8,809 nucleotides of DNA from Ignavibacteriales bacterium (GTDB taxonomy: Bacteria > Bacteroidota > Ignavibacteria > T3Sed10-11): NCBI GenBank assembly GCA_003560935.1, contig PWJF01000287.1:1-8809 (forward strand). Direction: 5' to 3'. A program made the position numbers and the translations under genes. Positions 1-7,244 of this stretch are shown in pieces (position 1 is the first letter of the stretch; the number at the start of each line of letters is the position of its first letter). The notes under the pieces are model-generated. The model did no database searches and had not been told where the DNA came from. It saw nothing but the letters and a program-made list of their open reading frames with translations.

Positions 1-684
1 AGCCCCCTCGGTATTTACTGCCGAAAAGGATTCCATGACTTCCGTATTACCTTTATAGCGGGCGACGTAGCCAAACATTAAAAAAAAAGGCCTTCGGTCG
101 AGAATATCTCCCGGTGAATAATGTTTTCTCAGATAACGAAGCGCCGTCTCACGTGGTACACGTATTACCTGATAATCCGGGTGTTCAACTACCGAGAATT
201 TCTCAGGAGGAACTCTCAAGATGGAGGTCATAATCCGTGTTGCTTCCGCACAATGAACAAGGAGGCGATGTGCGAGGCGAGCCATCAGGAACCTTAGTAC
301 ACTATTTGTTCGCATTAATTTACGGTTGTGCGGATACTTGTTATGAACCGTCCAAATAATCTTCCCACCCGACAGCCGGTAGATAAACAGCCACATGAGT
401 TTCCATGCTGCGTTGAGCAGCGAAATAATATCCCGGCATTCAAACCAGTGATGATGAACCACACTTTTCTCCGTCAACCATCTTCTTACAATGATGGACG
501 GACTAAAAAAGGACGCACTATTTATAATAACGGATGAACTTTCTTCTCCCTTAAGAAGATCTCTGTACAGGAGAGACATATATTTGTTGAACCGGGAAGA
601 TCGTTCGATATGAGGAAATACGTATACTTTCTCGAGCCCGGGTAATAGATTACTATAGATATTCAACAGTTTGTGGGACCGCAT
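1..684 (-). CDS. GT-B fold glycosyltransferase (GT4-like), N-terminal part, cut by the left window edge
   Basis: An uninterrupted frame of 228 codons starts at ATG 684-682 and runs off the window, with an in-frame stop upstream at 729-727. The visible protein covers the N-terminal Rossmann domain and the start of the second one. It has VVHHHW at residues 75-80, WTVHN at 111-115 (the acceptor-side motif pair seen in several GT4-like sugar transferases), VVEHPDY at 165-171 where GT4 proteins switch to the second domain, and FGYVARYKG at 204-212, the usual first strand of the donor-binding domain. The catalytic EX7E-type region would lie outside the window. No signal peptide is visible, so it probably acts in the cytoplasm or at the inner membrane in surface polysaccharide or glycolipid assembly; donor and acceptor cannot be told. 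No Shine-Dalgarno sequence is visible; TTG at 690-688 is a possible alternative start. It lies 37 bp behind the peptidase gene on the same strand. The class is fairly sure, the exact family is not. Confidence 0.8.
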   Translation of the reverse strand, partial: MRSHKLLNIYSNLLPGLEKVYVFPHIERSSRFNKYMSLLYRDLLKGEESSSVIINSASFFSPSIIVRRWLTEKSVVHHHWFECRDIISLLNAAWKLMWLFIYRLSGGKIIWTVHNKYPHNRKLMRTNSVLRFLMARLAHRLLVHCAEATRIMTSILRVPPEKFSVVEHPDYQVIRVPRETALRYLRKHYSPGDILDRRPFFLMFGYVARYKGNTEVMESFSAVNTEGA

Positions 685-721
685 ACACAAAATTAAGGAA
701 ATGCAGCAAAATTTCCAACTT

Positions 722-2677
722 TCACTTTACGTATAACATCTTCCTGATTTTATTGACTTGATCGGTTTTGAGAACGGCAAAATATGCACCCGACGCGTAT
801 TTACCGGCATTGAATGTTACACTATGGATTCCCTCATTCCGTCTTTCATCTACAAGATACTCAACAAGTCTGCCGCTTATGTCTACAACTTTTAATTGTA
901 CGTCAAGCGGTTCGGGTAGTTCAAACGTAATCGTGGTGAAGTGATTAAAAGGGTTCGGATAGTTCTGATGAAGAACGATCGACGCCGGGATGTGTTCTTG
1001 TTCATCCACCGATATTGTCGCAGACTCAACTTTTTTGAGTATTTTATAATCGGGATCGAACAGGATCGTATCGGGCAGTGCGTGAAAAGTAAGAATAAAC
1101 TCCTGATCGCGCTCATCATTCCAGAATGTTACCGTTGTATCCGAATCACCAAACACGATGAGATAATCAACCGGTCCCTCAAAAACCTCGGGAGCATCAA
1201 CCTGAACCTGATGCAACCGTATAATCACATCGGCATCGCCGCCCTCTGCGTCCCCGATTATCGATCCTTCAAATCTGTAAACAGGATGTCCGGCAGCATA
1301 TACCCATTGGTCAAAAAACCACCCCAGCTCCATGCCCGTAACCGTTTCAAAAACGGACAGTAAGCTTTCGGTCGTTGCCGTTGCATACCGGTGAGCCGAG
1401 GCATACTCTTTAAGCGCATGAAAAAAAAGTTCATCGCCTATGAGCAAACGAAGCATATGAAGCACCCAGGCGCCCTTTCTGTATATTGTCCATCCAAACA
1501 ACCGATCTTCCGGCGGATCGTGCAGCTGATAACGCTTGAGTTGATCATCGCTGAAATACATATGAGCAAAATGGCTCAATAACGCGTCCCTCGATGGTAT
1601 ACCGCGAATCGCCTCTTCGTACAGTATCTCGCTGTACGATGCGAATCCTTCATTAAGCCATATATTCTTCCAACTTTCGCACGTAACCAGGTTTCCCCAC
1701 CAGTGATGGGCAAGTTCATGAGCGATGATCAATTCATTTGTATAAATGGCGCGTCTCATAGTGGTTATCGTCTGATGCTCCATACCCGTCCATCGAAACG
1801 GCGAAAGCCCGATCATCCCGTATCGTTCGAACGGATACTCTCCGAACAATTCTTCAAAAAGTCCGAGCATATAGACCATGTGATCGTTTGCTTCGACTGC
1901 TTTATGTTGATCCTCTTCAAACAGGTAGGAGGCAACCGGAATAGTACGGCCGTCTATTGATTGGTATGTCGTCATGTATTCTTCGAAGGGTCCGACGTTA
2001 AACGCAAACAAGTATGGGGGAATCGGGTACGAATGATCGTAGATGTATGTCTGCGATCCGTCGTCATTATCGATTATATGCATCAACTCACCATTGGCAA
2101 TTACCGGTACCGGTTCCGACACGGTTATGTGGAAGGTTAACGTACTCTTATTGGAAGGTTTATCGATGGTAGGAAACCACGCCCTCGCGTCGTTAGGCTG
2201 CGACATGGTATAGGCGGTCGTGTGCAGAGCGGTATCACCCCAGCGAGAAGAATCTTTCTCGAAAAAATAATACCCGCCGCGCCCGGGATCCCTTCCCGGC
2301 TGCCCGGTGTCGGCAATCCGCTCATACCATATTGAAAGCGCTATCGTATCCCCCGGAAATACATTATCCGGGAGATGGATGAAAAATTCTTCTCCACCGG
2401 GCTCCGGCGAAAGCGTGACGTGCGCGTCAACGCCGTTAACCTTTATCGAATCCTTTGCAAGCCAGTACGAGTGGAATAACACTCCTTCAGTCCCGTGTTC
2501 CCCGACAACGGCTGTGTAGTGTACGTCCCCGCGGAGGTGCGGAGTATCTTTATCGACATACACCCGGAGATCCGTATGAACAATGTCGATCCGTGCCTGG
2601 TTGCCGCCGCTTAGAACAAATTGAGCCGCTGCGATAATCAGGCTGCTAACGATAAAAAATGCGGTACGTTCATGCAT
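722..2677 (-). CDS. secreted M1-family zinc metallopeptidase (aminopeptidase N-like) with C-terminal secretion/sorting tail
   Basis: 651 residues. An N-terminal signal peptide (residues 1 to about 23, hydrophobic FFIVSSLIIAAAQFVL) is followed by an M1 N-terminal beta domain. The catalytic domain has GMEHQ at 298-302 in the place of the GAMEN exopeptidase motif, the zinc site HELAH at 320-324 with the third ligand Glu343 in NEGFA (a perfect HEXXH-x18-E), and the transition-state Tyr399 in YRKGAWVLHML. The last ~90 residues form a FlgD-like/Por-secretion-tail domain opening with NYPNPFN (572-578), then VVDISGRLV and a final KMLYVK strand, as in Type IX secretion cargo of FCB bacteria. M1 enzymes remove N-terminal residues from peptides, so this is probably an extracellular or surface-attached nutrient peptidase. 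The large C-terminal helical domain of PepN-type enzymes is absent. The frame is open up to 2764, but ATG 2677 is preferred because the signal peptide begins there, a GGAAG sequence lies 7 nt upstream, and a promoter candidate sits inside the longer version. Confidence 0.93.
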   Translation of the reverse strand: MHERTAFFIVSSLIIAAAQFVLSGGNQARIDIVHTDLRVYVDKDTPHLRGDVHYTAVVGEHGTEGVLFHSYWLAKDSIKVNGVDAHVTLSPEPGGEEFFIHLPDNVFPGDTIALSIWYERIADTGQPGRDPGRGGYYFFEKDSSRWGDTALHTTAYTMSQPNDARAWFPTIDKPSNKSTLTFHITVSEPVPVIANGELMHIIDNDDGSQTYIYDHSYPIPPYLFAFNVGPFEEYMTTYQSIDGRTIPVASYLFEEDQHKAVEANDHMVYMLGLFEELFGEYPFERYGMIGLSPFRWTGMEHQTITTMRRAIYTNELIIAHELAHHWWGNLVTCESWKNIWLNEGFASYSEILYEEAIRGIPSRDALLSHFAHMYFSDDQLKRYQLHDPPEDRLFGWTIYRKGAWVLHMLRLLIGDELFFHALKEYASAHRYATATTESLLSVFETVTGMELGWFFDQWVYAAGHPVYRFEGSIIGDAEGGDADVIIRLHQVQVDAPEVFEGPVDYLIVFGDSDTTVTFWNDERDQEFILTFHALPDTILFDPDYKILKKVESATISVDEQEHIPASIVLHQNYPNPFNHFTTITFELPEPLDVQLKVVDISGRLVEYLVDERRNEGIHSVTFNAGKYASGAYFAVLKTDQVNKIRKMLYVK

Positions 2678-2684
2678 AGGTTCG

Positions 2685-2689
2685 CTTCC
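2685..2689 (-). promoter_or_regulatory. Shine-Dalgarno-like GGAAG that decides the start of the M1 peptidase
   Basis: GGAAG, read on the minus strand at 2689-2685, lies 7 nt before ATG 2677-2675. This start gives a normal signal peptide (charged HER then a hydrophobic core). Starting at 2764 would add 29 residues with a second, poorly placed hydrophobic stretch. An AGAGGAG further upstream (about 2717-2711) has no start codon at usable distance. Confidence 0.5.
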
Positions 2690-2729
2690 GTTTTCTTCCC
2701 GTGTAAGGCGCTCCTCTCGAAACAATAAT

Positions 2730-2758
2730 ATACTAATACATAAATTAAAATTAATCAA
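2730..2758 (-). promoter_or_regulatory. candidate sigma70-type promoter for the M1 peptidase
   Basis: On the minus strand TTGATT (2758-2753) is separated by 17 nt from TAGTAT (2735-2730). Each hexamer matches 4 of 6 consensus bases, in a markedly AT-rich stretch. A start of transcription near 2723 would give a leader of about 45 nt before ATG 2677. In an FCB organism the housekeeping sigma factor may prefer another -10 form, so this is tentative. Confidence 0.3.
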
Positions 2759-2779
2759 CAACAATTGCTCTTTTATAGG

Positions 2780-2820
2780 TTGTTAAGTATATTGTTAATT
2801 CCTTAGTAAACCGATACGGT
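2780..2820 (+). promoter_or_regulatory. candidate promoter region for the MFS gene and possibly the genes behind it
   Basis: Two TTGTTA hexamers occur at 2780-2785 and 2792-2797. The first is followed after 18 nt by TAGTAA (2804-2809), the second after 17 nt by TACGGT (2815-2820). Neither is strong. The site is in the divergent intergenic space, the only non-coding DNA upstream of this gene, so a promoter is expected here. I see no clear operator palindrome. Confidence 0.25.
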
Positions 2821-2851
2821 ATGGATCTTTTCCTCCCTACTTACTTTTCAC

Positions 2852-4057
2852 ATGGAACTCTGGAAAAAGAACCTTTATTCAATCTGGGTCGCACAGTTTA
2901 TCACGATCGTTGGAATGAGCTCGGTTGTTACATTCCTGCCGTTTTATATTCGTGAACTCGGCGTCACCGACCCCGATCTTGTAGCCAGATGGAGTGGGTT
3001 TGCATTTTCAGGTCCATTTTTCCTGTCACTCTTCTTTACACCTTTCTGGGGCTCGCTTGGCGATCGTTACGGTCGTAAACTCATGGTCATACGCGCCGTT
3101 TTCGGTCTGGGTATTGCCCAAATTCTTGTCGGGATGGCACAATCTGTTGAACAACTTATATTATTCAGGATGATTCAGGGAGCATTGAGCGGTTTTATTC
3201 CGGCTGCTCTCACGCTGGTATCGGCAACCGCACCGCGTGAAAGGATCGGTTATGCGCTCGGTTTTCTGCAAACATCGCTCTCAGCGGGTATGCTTATCGG
3301 TCCGGTTATCGGCGGTATTCTTGCAGACATCTTGGGATATCGTCCCATCTTTTTCATCGTTTCGGCCCTCTGTTTTTTAAGCGGCGTGTTTGCAATTATT
3401 ATGGTCAAAGAAGCGCCACGTAACAAGGAAGAGAAAAAATTTTCCATGCTCGACAATATCCGGTTCGCTTTTTCTTCATCACAAATTGCTTTAACGATGA
3501 TTCTTATATATCTTGCTCAAACATCGATCGTCATGCTGCAGCCGGTCTTTGCGCTATTCATTGAAAAGATGTACGACGATACTCAATATATCAGTACAAT
3601 TACCGGCGCCTTGTTTTCGGTTGTAGGATTGGTGATGATTTTTTCATCCCCGTGGTGGGGTAATCGTAACGATACGCTCGGGTACAGACGCAATCTGTTT
3701 TATGCAACATCGATCGCCGCGGTTATGTTATTATTGCAGGCAATGTCGAATGCTCCGTGGCATGTCGCGTTAAGCAGGGTGGGACTCGGGTTTGCAATGG
3801 GCGGAGTTGTGCCCGCTTTGTATGCATTCATTAGCAGACAAACACCGTTGAAGATGCGGGGCGGGATAATTGGTATCGCAACTACCTTTACCATACTTGC
3901 TAACATAACCGGACCGACAACATCGGGATATATTGCATCGCATTACGATATCAGAACAGCATTGTATATAACCGCCGGTGTTATAGCAATTGCAGCCTTG
4001 ATAGTACTGCGATTCATCCGGGATCCGGTGACACCCGATGAATCGGAATATTCATAA
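2852..4057 (+). CDS. MFS transporter of the drug:H+ antiporter type (DHA1, 12 membrane segments)
   Basis: 401 residues, a usual length for 12-segment MFS proteins. Twelve hydrophobic segments can be placed in two halves (about 8-30 to 165-184, and 211-238 to 369-388) around a charged cytoplasmic loop at 185-207. Motif A, GSLGDRYGRK, is at 67-76 between segments 2 and 3, with a degenerate copy GNRNDTLGYRR at 270-280 in the second half. RMIQG at 106-110 matches motif B, whose Arg takes part in proton coupling. AGMLIGPVIGG at 145-155 matches motif C of proton antiporters. The N-terminus WKKNLYSIWVAQFIT is typical of MdtG/TetA-like exporters. The likely role is proton-driven export of small molecules across the inner membrane; the substrate cannot be told. 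ATG 2852 has no Shine-Dalgarno sequence upstream, but the family N-terminus fits this start. No regulator gene adjoins it. The small frame and polA follow on the same strand. Confidence 0.9.
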   Translation: MELWKKNLYSIWVAQFITIVGMSSVVTFLPFYIRELGVTDPDLVARWSGFAFSGPFFLSLFFTPFWGSLGDRYGRKLMVIRAVFGLGIAQILVGMAQSVEQLILFRMIQGALSGFIPAALTLVSATAPRERIGYALGFLQTSLSAGMLIGPVIGGILADILGYRPIFFIVSALCFLSGVFAIIMVKEAPRNKEEKKFSMLDNIRFAFSSSQIALTMILIYLAQTSIVMLQPVFALFIEKMYDDTQYISTITGALFSVVGLVMIFSSPWWGNRNDTLGYRRNLFYATSIAAVMLLLQAMSNAPWHVALSRVGLGFAMGGVVPALYAFISRQTPLKMRGGIIGIATTFTILANITGPTTSGYIASHYDIRTALYITAGVIAIAALIVLRFIRDPVTPDESEYS

Positions 4058-4058
4058 T

Positions 4059-4188
4059 TAAAAGGAATTAAAGTATGCGTCGGATTCTTCCTGCGTATTT
4101 AGTATTCACCCTGTCGGGGTGTGCTGTTGAGAGCTGCCCGGTGAGGGGATTGTCAGGATAAAAGGATCGGGAACGGTCGGATTCTTCC
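4059..4188 (+). repeat. imperfect direct repeat in the MFS-polA spacer
   Basis: TAAAAGGA occurs at 4059-4066 and 4159-4166, and GTCGGATTCTTCC occurs at 4079-4091 and 4176-4188. The two words keep their order and nearly their distance (offsets of 100 and 97 nt), so together they look like a diverged ~30-nt duplication with a 3-nt length difference. The first copy contains the ribosome site and first codons of the small lipoprotein-like frame; the second copy begins at that frame's stop codon. Chance cannot be fully excluded. Confidence 0.45.
4075..4161 (+). CDS. possible 28-residue lipoprotein-like peptide upstream of polA
   Basis: ATG 4075 to TAA 4161 encodes a 28-residue peptide. It has a basic start (MRR), a short hydrophobic stretch (ILPAYLVFT) and the sequence LSGC at residues 13-16, a perfect signal peptidase II lipobox. 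The mature product would be only 13 residues (Cys plus AVESCPVRGLSG, with a second Cys). AAAGGA at 4061-4066 lies 8 nt before the ATG, a better ribosome site than any of the large genes here has. It sits 17 bp after the MFS stop and 59 bp before polA. It may be a real tiny lipoprotein, the broken 5' end of a longer lipoprotein gene, or a chance frame. I recognise no homologue. Confidence 0.4.
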   Translation: MRRILPAYLVFTLSGCAVESCPVRGLSG

Positions 4189-4191
4189 CGA
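4167..4191 (+). other. small inverted repeat between the small frame and polA
   Basis: TCGGGAA (4167-4173) and TTCCCGA (4185-4191) can form a 7-bp stem with an 11-nt loop. No run of T follows, so it is not a typical intrinsic terminator. It overlaps the second copy of the direct repeat and lies 29 bp before the polA start, where it could affect transcript folding or be incidental. Confidence 0.3.
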
Positions 4192-4220
4192 ATATCGTTT
4201 AATCATTTGGGTTATAGGTA

Positions 4221-6926
4221 ATGGTACAAAACAGCAAGGAACGTTTATTCCTCATTGACGGATATGCGCTCGCATACCGTGCATACTTTGCATTCATAAA
4301 ACGTCCGCTCATCAATTCAAAGGGACAGAATACATCTGCAATATTCGGATTCGTGAACACTTTGCTCCGCATTCTGAAAACCGAATCTCCCGACCATATC
4401 GCAGTGGTACTGGATTCGAGGGAGCCGACGTTTCGTCATGAAAAATATAAGGAATACAAAGCAACACGTGAGAAAATGCCCGAAGATATGGTTTCACAAC
4501 TTGATTTGCTGAAAGATGTTGTGCGTGCATTTAATATTCCCGTTGTCGAGATGCCGGGTTACGAGGCGGACGATATCATGGGAACACTTGCTAAAATTGC
4601 AGAAAAAGAAAATGTAGAGACTTTCCTTGTTACCGGCGATAAGGATTTCATGCAGCTCGTCTCCGACCGGGTCAGGATGTACAAACCCCCTAAGGCAAAC
4701 GAAGAGCCGGAGATTATCGATTCTGAGGGAGTGAAGAAAAAGTTCGGCGTCGGTCCTGAACACGTTACCGACGTGCTGGCACTTATGGGCGATTCGTCGG
4801 ACAATATCCCGGGTGTGCCGGGTATCGGTGAGAAAACCGCGATACCGCTGATTCAACGGTACGGCGCTGTCGAGAATCTTCTCAAAAATGTCGATAAGAT
4901 TGATAAGAAAGGAATTCGCACCAAACTGAGCGAGAACGGCAAGAGCGCTCTGCTTTCAAAAGAGCTGGTAACCATCGATACGAACGTACCGCTGAAGATA
5001 TCGTTCCGTGAACTTAACGTCAGTGACTGGGATATGGAGAAGCTCTCCGCATTGCTTACGGAACTTGAATTCAATTCAATCAAGGAACAGCTTGGTTTAG
5101 CATCCGATAATGGAGAACAACAAAACAAGTCCATCTCCACCTCGAAGATCGAATACCGGGCGGTCACCGAAAAAAAAGATTTCGATGAAATGATCGCTGC
5201 CATAAAAAAGGCAGATATAATTTCATTTGATACCGAAACAACGTCACGCGATCCGCTTACGTCAACGGTCGTCGGAATTTCATTCGCTATCGAAAAAGAT
5301 GAAGCATGGTTTATTCCGCTCGGGGAACACGGCATTCCGGATGCTCACCTCAAAACGGAGTTACAAAAGATATTTGCTATGAAGACATTGAAGGGAGGAC
5401 AAAACATTAAATTCGATATACTCGCGCTGCGATCACTCGGCTTTAACGTCGCCGATCCGCTTTTCGATACCATGATAGCCGCCTTTGTTTTACGATCCGA
5501 CGGACAGCATAATCTCGATTCGCTCGCACGCGAATATCTGGGATACGAGATGGTGTCGTATTCGGACCTCGTCGGTTCGGGTAAAAACCAGATGGATATT
5601 CGTGATGTAAACCTTGACGAGTTGGTGCGGTACGCATGCGAAGATGCGGACATCACACTTCAGTTATGGCACAAACTGAAGCCCGAGCTGCAATCCATCG
5701 ACGCGCTGCGGTTATGCGAAGAGATCGAGTTTCCCCTCATCAATGTGTTATCCGAAATGGAGGCGACGGGGGTTGCCATTGATACGGAATTCCTTCATGA
5801 CCTTTCGAGGAAATTATCCAAAGACCTGTTGAAGATCCGGGAAAACATTTATAATGAAGCCGGACACGAATTCAACATCAACTCAACACAGCAGCTCAGC
5901 AAAGTATTGTTCGAGAAACTCGGACTGCCGCCGGTCAAGAAAACAAAGACCGGTTACTCAACCGATACTTCGGTGCTTGAACGGTTAAAAGGTTCGCATC
6001 CGGTAATCGATCTGCTTCTTGAGTACCGTCAGTACACTAAACTGCAATCGACCTACATCGATGCACTCCCGAAATTGATCAATCCGAAAACAAACCGGGT
6101 GCACACCTCATTCAATCAGACCATCGCATCGACAGGCAGATTGTCATCGAGCAATCCCAATTTACAGAACATACCGATACGCACCGATCTCGGGAGATCT
6201 ATCCGGAAAGCTTTCATCGCAGCATCGGATAAGTATGTAATAATGGCATCGGATTACTCACAGATCGAGCTGCGGATCATGGCACATGTTTCCGGTGATG
6301 AGGGATTACTCGATGCCTTTAATAATAAAGAAGATATTCACGCAACCACCGCTGCAAAAGTATTCGAAGTCCCCCTCGACGATGTCACACCCAACATGCG
6401 CCGGAAAGCGAAGGAGATAAACTTCGGCATCATGTATGGGATAAGCCCGTATGGACTCGCTGCACGGCTCGAGATACCGCAGGGCGAAGCGGCGGATATC
6501 ATCGAACGGTATTTTAAGCGCTTTCCGAAAGTACATCAATATATTCAGGATACAACGACAAATGCCAGGAAGGACGGTTACGTTACCACGCTCATGGGAC
6601 GGCGCCGCTACCTGCCCGATATCACGAGCCGGAATAAAACAGTCCAGCAAAACGCGATCCGCCAGGCGATCAATATGCCGATCCAGGGTACAGCGGCGGA
6701 TATGATCAAATTAGCGATGGTACGCATCCATGAGAAGATCGTGAAGAGGAAGTTACGCTCACGGATGATCATTCAGGTACACGATGAATTGGTTTTCGAT
6801 GTCGCTAAAGACGAACTTGATGAATTGAAAAAGCTTGTCGAAAAAGAAATGGTAAATGCATTAGAGATGAATGTTCCGATTGAGGTGGAAACGGGTGTGG
6901 GGAGTAACTGGTTTGAGGCGCATTAA
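4221..6926 (+). CDS. polA: DNA polymerase I
   Basis: 901 residues, usual full length. It fills gaps and removes Okazaki RNA primers in replication and repair. The 5'-3' nuclease domain (about 1-290) has LIDGYALAYRAYFAF with Asp13, Asp65, EADD at 115-118, GDKD at 139-142 and the helix-hairpin-helix part GDSSDNIPGVPGIGEKTA at 190-207. The 3'-5' exonuclease domain (about 310-490) keeps Exo I DTE (Asp337, Glu339), Exo II NIKFD (Asn395 to Asp399) and Exo III YACED (Tyr471, Asp475), so proofreading should be active, unlike in Taq polymerase. The polymerase domain has motif A DYSQIELR (Asp678), motif B with Lys731, Phe735 and Tyr739, and motif C VHDE (His854, Asp855, Glu856). Phe735 at the position of E. 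coli Phe762 predicts discrimination against dideoxynucleotides. The start fits the conserved N-terminus; only a weak TAGGT precedes it. Nothing is truncated or fused. Confidence 0.98.
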   Translation: MVQNSKERLFLIDGYALAYRAYFAFIKRPLINSKGQNTSAIFGFVNTLLRILKTESPDHIAVVLDSREPTFRHEKYKEYKATREKMPEDMVSQLDLLKDVVRAFNIPVVEMPGYEADDIMGTLAKIAEKENVETFLVTGDKDFMQLVSDRVRMYKPPKANEEPEIIDSEGVKKKFGVGPEHVTDVLALMGDSSDNIPGVPGIGEKTAIPLIQRYGAVENLLKNVDKIDKKGIRTKLSENGKSALLSKELVTIDTNVPLKISFRELNVSDWDMEKLSALLTELEFNSIKEQLGLASDNGEQQNKSISTSKIEYRAVTEKKDFDEMIAAIKKADIISFDTETTSRDPLTSTVVGISFAIEKDEAWFIPLGEHGIPDAHLKTELQKIFAMKTLKGGQNIKFDILALRSLGFNVADPLFDTMIAAFVLRSDGQHNLDSLAREYLGYEMVSYSDLVGSGKNQMDIRDVNLDELVRYACEDADITLQLWHKLKPELQSIDALRLCEEIEFPLINVLSEMEATGVAIDTEFLHDLSRKLSKDLLKIRENIYNEAGHEFNINSTQQLSKVLFEKLGLPPVKKTKTGYSTDTSVLERLKGSHPVIDLLLEYRQYTKLQSTYIDALPKLINPKTNRVHTSFNQTIASTGRLSSSNPNLQNIPIRTDLGRSIRKAFIAASDKYVIMASDYSQIELRIMAHVSGDEGLLDAFNNKEDIHATTAAKVFEVPLDDVTPNMRRKAKEINFGIMYGISPYGLAARLEIPQGEAADIIERYFKRFPKVHQYIQDTTTNARKDGYVTTLMGRRRYLPDITSRNKTVQQNAIRQAINMPIQGTAADMIKLAMVRIHEKIVKRKLRSRMIIQVHDELVFDVAKDELDELKKLVEKEMVNALEMNVPIEVETGVGSNWFEAH

Positions 6927-7244
6927 ACTCGGTGGACAGAAGCTTATCAGAAAACGAATAAGCAATATCGAAACATTTTAAAACAGCGGGCAGAGTAAAC
7001 TCATTGAAATCTAATCGAAATCATTTCTATCCCCTCCCGAAAAAAATAGCAGAGGACTGGGGCATTCCGCGGATAATTGCAGGTGTTGTAACACTGCCAG
7101 TTTTCTCTCGTACGCATCCAAAGATCATTCCACTGAATAAAGTCCGGAAGCCCCACCACACGTGATATAGATTGTAAGGGTTTATAACATGCATGAAGCC
7201 AAATAAACAAGAACAACTGTAAACCGATTACCGGGAACCGGAAC
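6927..7244 (+). other. convergent intergenic spacer between polA and ccmF, no convincing gene
   Basis: These 318 bp lie between two converging genes. They hold a 6-bp inverted repeat GCTTAT/ATAAGC (6942-6947 and 6958-6963, 10-nt loop) shortly after polA without a T run, a better terminator-like hairpin at 7079-7104, and a GC-rich CCGG/CCGG repeat near 7228-7240 just after the ccmF stop. Short open frames occur on both strands (7004-7165 plus with a TTG start, 7001-7216 minus), but neither has a clear ribosome site or recognisable protein signature. No tRNA, mobile-element end or promoter is apparent. Confidence 0.6.
7079..7104 (+). terminator. weak candidate intrinsic terminator for the polA transcript
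   Basis: GCAG then TGT at 7079-7086 (with one bulged G at 7083) pairs with ACACTGC at 7091-7097, giving 7 base pairs around a 4-nt loop. CAG and then TTTT (7101-7104) follow, with more pyrimidines after. The orientation suits transcription leaving polA, about 150 nt past its stop. The bulge and the short, displaced T run make it a weak candidate. Confidence 0.3.

Noticed and set aside
328..537. Plus-strand open frame of 69 codons at the left end
   Set aside because: It is antisense to the glycosyltransferase frame, whose motifs show the minus strand is the coding one.
941..1363. Plus-strand open frame (140 codons) antisense to the M1 peptidase, and similar frames at 1391-1582 and 1703-1960
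   Set aside because: All are opposite the well-supported peptidase, with no ribosome site or recognisable signature.
2678..2764. N-terminal extension of the M1 peptidase to ATG 2764
   Set aside because: It would place a second hydrophobic stretch ahead of a normal signal peptide and would include the promoter candidate; ATG 2677 has GGAAG at a good distance.
4853..5335. Minus-strand open frame (160 codons) within polA, Ser-rich
   Set aside because: It is the antisense of the exonuclease part of polA and its Ser/Phe-rich composition is a by-product of that coding strand.
7001..7216. Minus-strand open frame of 71 codons in the polA-ccmF spacer
   Set aside because: It has a Cys/Trp-rich composition, no ribosome site and no recognisable family, and a competing frame on the other strand. 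Most likely chance.
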